Source: Larkinella punicea
GTDB lineage: Bacteria; Bacteroidota; Bacteroidia; Cytophagales; Spirosomataceae
Assembly: GCF_003334855.1 (NCBI RefSeq)
Contig: NZ_QOWE01000010.1
Location: 1 to 64,000 of the forward strand
Direction: 5' to 3'
Length of the DNA stretch: 64,000 bases
Shown here: positions 57,164-64,000 of the stretch, one piece after another
How the letters are laid out: each line of letters begins with the position of its first letter
How positions within the stretch are numbered: position 1 is the stretch's first letter
Program-made: the position numbers and the translations under genes
Notes under the pieces: model-generated
The model's database searches: none
What the model was told of the DNA's origin: nothing
What the model saw: the letters and a program-made list of their open reading frames with translations, nothing else

Positions 57164-59181
57164 CACTCAGATTCCGGTTCATTCCAGCGACCGTCTTCTT
57201 TAATCAATTCAATCAGTTCATCGACGGCGTGTTCGGCGGTGACCGACTTTTTGATCACTTGCTGACCCCGGTACAACGAAATTTTGTCTTTGCCGATTCC
57301 AACGTAGCCATAATCGGCGTCGGCCATTTCGCCGGGTCCGTTGACGATGCAGCCCATGATTCCGATTTTGATGCCTTTCAGGTGGTCGGTGCGTTTGCGA
57401 ATCGTTGCCGTGGTTTCCTGCAAATCGAACAACGTTCGTCCGCAGGAAGGACAGGAGATGTACTCGGTTTTCGACATCCGGGTTCGGGCGGCCTGCAAAA
57501 TGCCAAATGCCGTCGAGTTGTACCGGTTTGCCGTCGCCAGGCGCTCTTCGGATGACAGGTCGGGAAGCTGATCGGTGGCCAGCCAGGCTCCGTCGCCCAG
57601 GCCATCGACCAGCAATCCGCCGATGTCCGTTGCCGCGTAGAGTTGCAGGGAATCGCCCTGACTGTCCGGAAAACTCCGCAGCGTTACGACCGGGCAGAAA
57701 ATTTCGCGGTTGATCAACTCGACATACAATCGCCGAAGTTCGGCCATCGCGTGGGTATTTTCCGTTCGAACCACCAGCACAACGTGTTGATCTTCACTGA
57801 GCGCACTAGCTAATTCATCCGAAAAGTCACCCAGTTGGGTCACAACGAAATTGAGAAGCGGGTGCAAACCGCCCGGTTTTTGCCGACTGTTCAGGTAGGT
57901 ACTCGTGTCAAGCAAGGGGAATTTATGAACCTGATCGGTGGCGGAAAGCCAGACCGAATAATCCAGAATTTCTTTCAAGCCGTTGGGTAACATGAACGAA
58001 GCGGGCTGAGAACCGGTGTACAGGTAGTCGGCACCCAGGTCATTCATCCGCCATTTGTCGGGAACGGGCAGGTAAAAGTGGCCGATGGGCCGGAGTTGCT
58101 CGTGGTGGGTGACCGGTATTTCGGAATAATCGGCAATCACGCGCGGTACGTTGACCCCACCGAAATTGGCGACTTCGCGGGTTTTCCGCCGGGTATACTG
58201 ATACGGATTGATGGGATACTGCCGGATTTCCGGAATCTGGCTGTGGCCCGCCCGTTTTGCATAGCGGTCGATGAGTGCCTGCGCTACCGGCGCTTCCAGT
58301 TCGGGATCTTCCGTTAGGGAAACCCGGACGGTATCGCCCAAACCGTCTTCCAGCAACGTGCCAATGCCAACAGCGGATTTAATCCGGCCATCTTCCGCTT
58401 CCCCCGCTTCGGTGACGCCCAAATGCAGCGGATACGGTTTTAAGCCTTCGGCATCCAGTCGCTGAACCAGCAAACGGTAGGCTTCTACCATCACCTGCGG
58501 ATTGCTGGATTTCATCGATAGGACGATGCTGTGGTAGTTTTCATCGTCGCAAATCCGCAGAAATTCCAGGGCTGATTCCACCATGCCGAGGGGCGTATCG
58601 CCGTAGCGACTCAGAATCCGGTCCGACAGCGAACCGTGGTTGGTGCCAATCCGCATCGCCGTGCCGTATTCTTTGCAAATCCGGATCAGCGGCAGGAATT
58701 TGGCCCGAATCCGTTCCAGTTCGGCGGCATAGGACGCGTCGGTGTATTCGATCACTTCAAACCGCTTCCGGTCGGCATAATTGCCGGGATTGATCCGGAC
58801 TTTTTCGACGATGCGGGCGGCCAGTTCGGCGGCATTGGGGGTAAAATGTATATCAGCGACGAGGGGTGTCGTGTAGCCCCGGGCGCGTAATTCCTTGCGG
58901 ATGTTTTCGAGATTTTGGGCTTCCTTGACGCTGGGTGCCGTAATCCGGATGTATTCGCAGCCCGCTTCGATCATTTTAATCGACTGTTCCACCGAACCCA
59001 GGGTGTTCATGGTGTCGATGGTCGTCATCGACTGAACCCGGATGGGATAATCGGAGCCTAACGGGACGTTGCCGATGGGAACCGTGATGGTTTTGCGACG
59101 GGAATATCCGGTTAAGGAGTTGCAATAGAGAGCCGGTTTTTCGGCGGATGGTACTAAAGACGGTGTTGCGAAGTCAAGCAT
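57163..59181 (-). CDS. ispG: 4-hydroxy-3-methylbut-2-enyl diphosphate synthase, long form
   Basis: It has 672 residues; the bacterial short form has about 370, while plants, Chlamydia and Bacteroidota have this long form with an inserted domain. N-terminal TIM barrel: IPVGNVPLGSDYPIRVQSMTTIDTMNTLGSVEQSIKM, LVADIHFTPNAAELAARIVEKVRINPGNYADRK, RIGTNHGSLSDRI, LHLGVTEAGEAEDGRIKSAVGIGTLLEDGLGDTVRVSL. Insert about 300-560. C-terminal cluster domain: SCPSCGRTLFDLQ and IGIMGCIVNGPGEMADADYGYVG (the [4Fe-4S] cysteines and catalytic Glu). It makes HMBPP in the MEP isoprenoid pathway. Confidence 0.96.
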   Translation of the reverse strand: MLDFATPSLVPSAEKPALYCNSLTGYSRRKTITVPIGNVPLGSDYPIRVQSMTTIDTMNTLGSVEQSIKMIEAGCEYIRITAPSVKEAQNLENIRKELRARGYTTPLVADIHFTPNAAELAARIVEKVRINPGNYADRKRFEVIEYTDASYAAELERIRAKFLPLIRICKEYGTAMRIGTNHGSLSDRILSRYGDTPLGMVESALEFLRICDDENYHSIVLSMKSSNPQVMVEAYRLLVQRLDAEGLKPYPLHLGVTEAGEAEDGRIKSAVGIGTLLEDGLGDTVRVSLTEDPELEAPVAQALIDRYAKRAGHSQIPEIRQYPINPYQYTRRKTREVANFGGVNVPRVIADYSEIPVTHHEQLRPIGHFYLPVPDKWRMNDLGADYLYTGSQPASFMLPNGLKEILDYSVWLSATDQVHKFPLLDTSTYLNSRQKPGGLHPLLNFVVTQLGDFSDELASALSEDQHVVLVVRTENTHAMAELRRLYVELINREIFCPVVTLRSFPDSQGDSLQLYAATDIGGLLVDGLGDGAWLATDQLPDLSSEERLATANRYNSTAFGILQAARTRMSKTEYISCPSCGRTLFDLQETTATIRKRTDHLKGIKIGIMGCIVNGPGEMADADYGYVGIGKDKISLYRGQQVIKKSVTAEHAVDELIELIKEDGRWNEPESE

Positions 59182-59335
59182 AGCCTAAACAGCGAGTGCG
59201 GAAGAGGATACAAAGGTACAAAACCGGCGCGTTTTCCCCGCAAAAGCTAGTAATAGAACCCGCTTTTCTCCGAAATTGTTCATTTCGGAAAGTTAGAAAA
59301 AGAGATGTATATACGTTGATAATCAGTCGGTTATT

Positions 59336-60412
59336 CTATTCTTCAACCTTGGTGCCTTCGTCTACCCGAATAATATAGGCCGCACCGCCCTGGCGTTCAA
59401 TGGCTTCGGCGACGGCTCCGGCATGACCGGGCGCGTAGGCAAACATACACCCACCGCCACCCGAACCGTTAATTTTACCGCCCAGCGCCCCGGCATTCAA
59501 AGCTGCTTCGAGCATCCGGTCGATTTTGGGTGTCGAAATGCGTTGGGCATCCCGCAGATTGGTGTGGTGGCGATTGAGCAAGTTGCCAAGCCGGATGTGA
59601 TCGAGATCGGCTGATTCCAGCACCTGGCGGGCTTCGCGGAGGAGATCACGATTCGATACCGTGCCCTCCAGCAGCGTATTTTCTCCGCCCGATAAGAAAG
59701 GGCGGTAGTCGTCAAGTTCCAGAACATCGGTGGTATGGAGCGAGAATTCCGGGTTGACAGCTTTGATTTTCCGGACAATCTCGTTGACGCCATTCCGCAC
59801 CCGGCCCAGAATATCCAGCGTATCTTTGGCTTCCAGCGAGTCGCCCAGCACGAAAGCACCGAGTTTGGGCCGTAATTCTTCGATTTCGATGCGCGGTTCC
59901 GATTCCAGATAAATAACATCGCCGATGGCGGTGGAATAATGATCCATCATGCCGCCCGGTTCGCCAAATTCAAGCACTTCGGCTTCATTGGCCAGGTTGC
60001 CAATTTCCTGCCGACTCAGCAGACGCGGACGGTCGCTCAGGCGCATCAGAAAATGCAGCCAGGAAGCCACCAGCGCCGATGAACTCGACGTACCGGAATT
60101 GATCGGGATATTTCCGTGAACCTCACATTCCACCCCCTTCGAAAACCGGTAACCGTGTTTTAACAGAACATTGTAGCTGCTCCGGAAATAATCACGCGGT
60201 TTGGTATACACCAGACTGGCGTCTGATAGCTCGAATTCTTCCCGCTCGTTTACATCCGGCAGATTGATCACCACTTTCCGATCCGCCCGGTGTGAACCGG
60301 TAATCCGGATTCGCCGGTTGATGGCTGCGGCAATGACGGGCAGCCCCAAATAATCCAGGTGTTCGCCGAATAAACAGATTCTGCCGGGGGTGGAAACGAT
60401 TAATTGACTCAT
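59336..60412 (-). CDS. GHMP kinase (sugar or mevalonate-type)
   Basis: It has 358 residues. GHMP motifs are PGRICLFGEHLDYLGLPVIAAAINRRI (motif 1), GNIPINSGTSSSSALVASWLHF (motif 2, ATP loop) and GALGGKINGSGGGGCMFAYAPG (motif 3). The GEHLDY start resembles galactokinase-type enzymes. The start codon overlaps the sugar transporter's stop by one base (TAATG), so they are coupled and the kinase probably phosphorylates the imported sugar at C1. Confidence 0.9.
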   Translation of the reverse strand: MSQLIVSTPGRICLFGEHLDYLGLPVIAAAINRRIRITGSHRADRKVVINLPDVNEREEFELSDASLVYTKPRDYFRSSYNVLLKHGYRFSKGVECEVHGNIPINSGTSSSSALVASWLHFLMRLSDRPRLLSRQEIGNLANEAEVLEFGEPGGMMDHYSTAIGDVIYLESEPRIEIEELRPKLGAFVLGDSLEAKDTLDILGRVRNGVNEIVRKIKAVNPEFSLHTTDVLELDDYRPFLSGGENTLLEGTVSNRDLLREARQVLESADLDHIRLGNLLNRHHTNLRDAQRISTPKIDRMLEAALNAGALGGKINGSGGGGCMFAYAPGHAGAVAEAIERQGGAAYIIRVDEGTKVEE

Positions 60413-61644
60413 TACCAGGTGTGTTTTTTGCTTCCTGACAGCGCGTAATACAAGATGTAGCTTAGCAGGGGCAGGATCATAGCGTACGCTAATTTCGGAC
60501 TAACGGCGTCGGTTAGGTAACCGTGCAGCAGGGGCAGTAACGCACCACCGGAAATACCCATAATTAATAAAGCAGAGCCTAATTTGGTGAATTTTCCCAG
60601 CCGGTCGAGCGACAACGGCCAGAGGGCCGGCCAGATTGGCGCGATGGCGAAACCCAGGAGCGCGATGCACAAAACGGACGTGAAACCGTCGGTCAGCAAA
60701 GCCCCAACGGTTAAAACCAGTCCGAGACTTGTGCCAATGATGAGTGATTTCTGTTGCGAAAGGAAACGCGGAATGAGAATGATGCCCAGAATGTAACCAC
60801 CGAGCATACCGTATAAAGTATAGGCCGTAAAGTATTTGGCTTGATCATTGGAGAACCCCAGCGCAACGCCGTAATTGATGATCGTGTCGCCCGAAATGAC
60901 TTCGACTCCCACGTAGCAAAAAATGGCCAGAACGCCGAGTACCAGGTTGGCATGTTGCCAAACGCTATCAGTAGTTAATGGCTTGGTTATTATGTTTTTA
61001 TCTTCTTCCTGCTCTTCAGATACTTCAGGTAAAGTCGAAAACCGGATCAGCATGGCGAGTACCAACAAAACGCCCGTCAGAATCAAATAAGGCGTTACCA
61101 CTTTATTCAGCGATTCTTCGGCCGATATGACATTGGCACCGGTTAACAACAAACCGCCGAAAATAAACTGGCTGATAATCCCCGCTAATTTGTTGGCGAC
61201 ACCCATGAAGCTAATCCGTTGTGCGGCACTTTCGCGGGGGCCGAGGATGGTCACGTAGGGATTGGAAGCCGTTTGCAGAACCGTTAAGCCAATACCGATC
61301 AGAAACAAACCGACCAGGAACAACGGATACGAAACCGCCTTGGCAGCCGGTATGAACGTGACTGTGCCGATGGCCATGATGATGAGGCCCAGCGACATCC
61401 CGTTTTTAAATCCCGTTTTCTTGAGCAGCCAGGACGACGGAATCGCCATGAGCGTGTAGGAAATGAAAAACGCCGACACCACCAGGTTCGAACCCACGGT
61501 GCTGAGCTGAAAAGCCTGTTTGAAAAAGGTAATCAGCACCCCATTGACCCAGGTGACAAATCCGAAAATGAAAAATAACATGCCGACAATGAGCAGCGGC
61601 CCAAGGTAGCTATTGGTTGAATTCCGGGTTGCAGTCGGAGTCAT
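60412..61644 (-). CDS. MFS sugar transporter, FucP/glucose-galactose family
   Basis: It has 410 residues from the ATG at 61644; an upstream TTG at 61683 is less likely. About twelve TM helices. Family features are LIVGMLFFIFGFVTWVNGVLITFFKQAFQLS, LLKKTGFKNGMSLGLIIMAIGTVTFIPAA, LIGIGLTVLQTASNPYVTILGPRESAAQRISFMGVANKLAGI and SGGALLPLLHGYLTDAVSPKLAYAMILPLLSYIL. It is a proton-coupled sugar importer; the sugar is unknown. It forms a unit with the GHMP kinase. Confidence 0.93.
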   Translation of the reverse strand: MTPTATRNSTNSYLGPLLIVGMLFFIFGFVTWVNGVLITFFKQAFQLSTVGSNLVVSAFFISYTLMAIPSSWLLKKTGFKNGMSLGLIIMAIGTVTFIPAAKAVSYPLFLVGLFLIGIGLTVLQTASNPYVTILGPRESAAQRISFMGVANKLAGIISQFIFGGLLLTGANVISAEESLNKVVTPYLILTGVLLVLAMLIRFSTLPEVSEEQEEDKNIITKPLTTDSVWQHANLVLGVLAIFCYVGVEVISGDTIINYGVALGFSNDQAKYFTAYTLYGMLGGYILGIILIPRFLSQQKSLIIGTSLGLVLTVGALLTDGFTSVLCIALLGFAIAPIWPALWPLSLDRLGKFTKLGSALLIMGISGGALLPLLHGYLTDAVSPKLAYAMILPLLSYILYYALSGSKKHTW

Positions 61645-61763
61645 TTTTTGTGAAGTTTGGAGAAATTGAGAACGAGCCTGCAATATAGCACGCGGTCGTT
61701 CAATATATTTTAAATTTTTTTATTAATTAAGAATTTTATTCTGATTATCGGGCCGTTGCCGAA

Positions 61764-63116
61764 TTAATAGTCATCCGTTAACGCAAAAATGGGTTTATTC
61801 GTCTTCCATTTTCCGCGCGTAAAGTCCGGAATTTCAATCGGTTTGCTGCCTTTGGCGATGGATTCTTCCGAAAGTGGACTGATGGCGCTCCAAACCGCTG
61901 CGTCATACACGTCGATTGGGGGTGGCACTTTCCGTTTGACGGACTCGATAAAGGCCCGGATCACGAAAAAGTCGATTCCGCCGTGGCCCGCATTTTCGGC
62001 GGTTTGGGCGTGGCGCTTCCATATCGGGTGATCATATTGGTCCTGGTATTCTTTAAAAGGCTCCCACTGGTGCGGTTTGGCGCTTTTTCCTTCAATATAA
62101 ATGGTTTTGCCATCGTCCATCCAGATGCCTTGGGTTCCCTGCGCCCGGAAGCCCAGCGAATAGGGGCGGGGTGAGTTCGTATCGTGCATGATGACGATGT
62201 TTTCGCCATTCGCACAGTTGATGACCGTCGTAACGATATCGCCCAGCTTGAAATTCACTTTGGCGTTCGGGTGATTGGCTCCGCCTTTGTCCACCACAAA
62301 TTTGTGCAGACTCCGGGCTTTGGTCGCGGTGGACGTCAGGTACGTAAACCGGTTGCCGCGATTGATGTCCAGCCAGTGGGCGACCGGCCCTAAACCGTGG
62401 GTAGGGTACAGATCTCCGTTGCGATCGACGGAGTGTTGGGTGCGCCAGCGGGCTTCGGAATAGCCTTTGGCTCCGAATTCGACGCCTTCTTTGCCCATGC
62501 CGCCGTTAAACTTGACGGTTCGCAGGTCGTGCTGGTACCCGCAGTGGGCATACAGCATTTCGCCGAACAGACCCTGACGAATCATGTTCAAAACCGCCAT
62601 GACATCGCGCCGGTAGCAGACGTTCTCCAGAATCATGCAGGGCATCCCGCTTTTTTCCGATGCTTCGATCAGATCCCAGGATTCTTTCAGCGTAACCGTC
62701 GCCGACACCTCAACGCCCGCGTATTTACCCGCTTTCATCGTAGCCACCGACATCGGAACGTGCCATTCCCAGGGAGTGGCAATCACAACGCCGTCGATGT
62801 CGTCGCGTTTGAGCATGTTCAGAAAATCTTCGTCTGTTTTGCCAAAAACCGCCGGCTCGGGCCGCCCGGCTTTGCTAATCATGGCTTTGGTGCGGTTGAT
62901 GGCATCGGGATCGATGTCGCAAATGGCCGTAATGGCCACATCGTTCCGATAAATGGCCTGATCGACGTGGCTGCGGCCCCGGCCACCCACACCGATAAAA
63001 GCCAGCCGGACTTTTTTGTCCTGGGCCGGGGCACCGGTCAGAATGGTCGGAAATAAATGGGCGGAAGAAACGGTTGCGGCCGCAGAACGCAAAAAATGAC
63101 GTCGATTCGTTTTCAA
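61764..63116 (-). CDS. Gfo/Idh/MocA oxidoreductase with Tat signal
   Basis: It has 450 residues from a TTG start; this start gives a Tat-type leader (MKTNRRHFLRSAAATVSSAHLFP; twin Arg at 5-6). The Rossmann domain is KVRLAFIGVGGRGRSHVDQAI with DVAITAICDIDPDAI. The family Lys-Pro-like segment is replaced by GKYAGVEVSATVTLKESWDLIE, as in exported Bacteroidota members. The C-terminal half is the GFO_IDH_MocA_C beta-sheet domain (WRTQHSVDRNGDLYPTHGLGPVAHWLDI). Exported members act on glycans, for example as alpha-N-acetylgalactosaminidase-like NAD-bound hydrolases; the substrate is unknown. Confidence 0.9.
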   Translation of the reverse strand: MKTNRRHFLRSAAATVSSAHLFPTILTGAPAQDKKVRLAFIGVGGRGRSHVDQAIYRNDVAITAICDIDPDAINRTKAMISKAGRPEPAVFGKTDEDFLNMLKRDDIDGVVIATPWEWHVPMSVATMKAGKYAGVEVSATVTLKESWDLIEASEKSGMPCMILENVCYRRDVMAVLNMIRQGLFGEMLYAHCGYQHDLRTVKFNGGMGKEGVEFGAKGYSEARWRTQHSVDRNGDLYPTHGLGPVAHWLDINRGNRFTYLTSTATKARSLHKFVVDKGGANHPNAKVNFKLGDIVTTVINCANGENIVIMHDTNSPRPYSLGFRAQGTQGIWMDDGKTIYIEGKSAKPHQWEPFKEYQDQYDHPIWKRHAQTAENAGHGGIDFFVIRAFIESVKRKVPPPIDVYDAAVWSAISPLSEESIAKGSKPIEIPDFTRGKWKTNKPIFALTDDY

Positions 63117-63189
63117 GGAGGTTCGGTCGTTAAGGGTTTGTTAAGGACTAAGCCGTAAAAAAAGGCAAAATATCGGTAGAGCCAAAAAA

Positions 63190-63327
63190 ATGACGGGATT
63201 ACTTGTATTTTTATCCGTGGCGTTGTCCGCAGGCGTCTCCGGAAGGCTTATAAATTTCTTAAAACCGCCGGTATATACGTATGAACCAAATCAGAAACCG
63301 GGCTGTTATCCCTGCGAAACTGACTGA
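63190..63327 (+). CDS. Possible small secreted or membrane peptide
   Basis: This 45-residue frame from ATG 63190 has a hydrophobic start (MTGLLVFLSVALSAGVSG) and a CxxC motif near the end (GCYPCETD). There is no homologue known to me and no clear promoter, so it may be chance. The rest of the 338-bp gap 63117-63454 shows no other feature. Confidence 0.2.
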   Translation: MTGLLVFLSVALSAGVSGRLINFLKPPVYTYEPNQKPGCYPCETD

Positions 63328-63454
63328 AATTGCTTCCTGAAGGCGGACTATCCCACCGCTTGACGGCTCAAATGTGTTGCAGACAACCTTTCTGACGACA
63401 TTTTGGTCGAGAATTAGTATCAATCGAAAAATCCGGGCGACCGGTTCTGACAGA

Positions 63455-63871
63455 ATGGACAAAAAACGGGTAGCAGTGTTCCGTAAAGAACACTTCAACG
63501 CGGCTCATCGTCTCCACATTCCGGAATGGTCGGATGAAGAGAACAAACGGGTTTTTGGCAAGTGCAATAATCCTCATTACCACGGCCATAATTATGAGCT
63601 GATTGTGCAGGTCACGGGCGAGGTTGACCCTGTTACGGGTTTCGTCATGGACATGAAATTGCTCAGTGATTTGATCAAAGACCGTGTTACGGACCGGTTT
63701 GACCACAAAAACCTCAATTTAGACACGGAAGAATTTAAAACCCTCAATCCCTCCGCCGAACACATTGCCATTGTTATTTACGATTCGCTGCGCAGCCAGC
63801 TAGATTCATCTCTGGATTTGAAAATCAGACTCTATGAAACCGAACGGAACTTCGTTGAATACCCGGTCTAA
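63455..63871 (+). CDS. queD: 6-carboxytetrahydropterin synthase / 6-pyruvoyl-tetrahydropterin synthase family
   Basis: It has 138 residues from the ATG at 63455. Zinc ligands are His in EHFNAAHRLH and the two His of PHYHGHNYE; the catalytic Cys is in FGKCNN. DRFDHKNLNLD and NPSAEHIAI (Asp-His and Glu of the family) are present. It converts dihydroneopterin triphosphate to a carboxy- or pyruvoyl-tetrahydropterin, the first committed queuosine step if QueD. The next gene is folE, which makes its substrate, so pathway context fits. Confidence 0.9.
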   Translation: MDKKRVAVFRKEHFNAAHRLHIPEWSDEENKRVFGKCNNPHYHGHNYELIVQVTGEVDPVTGFVMDMKLLSDLIKDRVTDRFDHKNLNLDTEEFKTLNPSAEHIAIVIYDSLRSQLDSSLDLKIRLYETERNFVEYPV

Positions 63872-64000
63872 CGGCCATCATCCTGCTTATGACCTGCTTC
63901 ATGACGTAACAGTCGATGAAATGGGTGATGACCACGTGGCGTCTTCCATCGAAACTCCGTTGCGTGATGATGCCTTTGACTTGAGTGATGAGGCAAAAAT
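63834..64000 (+). CDS. folE: GTP cyclohydrolase I, N-terminal part (cut by window end)
   Basis: The ATG at 63834 starts the frame MKPNGTSLNTRSNG..., leading to MGDDHVASSIETPLRDDAFDLSDEAKI, which resembles the N-terminus of Bacteroidota FolE. The gene runs out of the window. It overlaps the preceding gene by 38 bp in a different frame; an internal ATG at 63921 would avoid the overlap but cut into conserved sequence. FolE produces dihydroneopterin triphosphate from GTP for folate and queuosine synthesis. Confidence 0.7.
   Translation, partial: MKPNGTSLNTRSNGHHPAYDLLHDVTVDEMGDDHVASSIETPLRDDAFDLSDEAK

Noticed and set aside
63117-63454. Possible riboswitch (preQ1 or folate type) before the queD-like gene
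   Set aside because: I could not find the conserved preQ1 or THF core, and no stable aptamer-like fold is evident by eye; a covariance-model search would decide.
1-64000. CRISPR arrays, tRNA or rRNA genes, insertion sequences
   Set aside because: No regularly spaced direct repeats, no tRNA cloverleaf or CCA end, no rRNA signature and no transposase motifs were seen; the repeats present are inverted and dispersed.

Overview
The window looks like a chromosomal segment of a Bacteroidota member, most likely order Cytophagales (Spirosoma/Larkinella-like). The reasons are a GldC gene; a type III glutamine synthetase; the long insertion-bearing form of IspG; DUF4159 and DUF4197 proteins; a 2[4Fe-4S] ferredoxin beside a LuxC-like acyl-CoA reductase; promoter elements of the Bacteroidota form TTG-N19/21-TAnnTTTG; and weak Shine-Dalgarno signals. 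Most of it is moderately GC-rich. The first ~340 bp are clearly more AT-rich and hold only gene remnants. I saw no tRNA, rRNA, CRISPR array or transposase.

Layout. 0-0.7 kb: a disrupted reading frame and an orphan DUF6922 (antitoxin-like) gene. 0.7-10.8 kb: housekeeping genes (dnaE, thioredoxin, a secreted penicillin-acylase-family amidase, a DsbA-fold protein, a Pif1-like helicase with HRDC domain, a small beta-carbonic anhydrase). 10.9-16.1 kb: a GntR regulator, an RND efflux permease with an unexpected EF-hand loop, and its lipoprotein adaptor. 16.1-18.3 kb: a class III aminotransferase and a predicted outer-membrane protein. 18.4-25.3 kb: a cluster of amide-bond-forming enzymes (two ATP-grasp proteins, a glutamine-synthetase-fold carboxylate-amine ligase, a class I amidotransferase) with a DinB protein and two alpha/beta-hydrolases, which resembles a pathway for a small peptide or thiol metabolite. 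25.4-26.2 kb: a GH16 glucanase lipoprotein. 26.2-33.1 kb: a sigma factor, two paralogous membrane TPR/anti-sigma-like proteins, a lone receiver domain, a subtilisin-like lipoprotein and a predicted periplasmic TPR-CHAT (caspase-like) protease. I consider this last group the best candidate for an undescribed system.

34-45 kb: acyl-CoA reductase and ferredoxin transcribed divergently over a compact promoter/operator region, a porin with the ammonium transporter, MtaB, an LtaS-type sulfatase and glutamine synthetase III. 45-57 kb: an M28 peptidase with transmembrane segments inside its catalytic domain, RsmE, DUF4159, a fatty-acid desaturase, a deoxyribonucleotidase, an internally duplicated secreted protein, an E2 acyltransferase with CinA, DUF4197, GldC, a thioredoxin-fold protein and small proteins. 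57-64 kb: IspG, a GHMP kinase with a sugar MFS transporter, a Tat-exported Gfo/Idh oxidoreductase, a 6-carboxytetrahydropterin synthase and the start of folE.

A striking feature of the whole window is a set of long, often perfect intergenic inverted repeats (23-42 bp arms) at gene ends. Several belong to recognisable sequence families present two to four times here. They probably act as bidirectional terminators, but some have conserved loops, run into coding sequence, and look like dispersed elements. Starts in this annotation were chosen mainly from family length and signal peptides. All functional statements rest on motifs read by eye and not on database searches.
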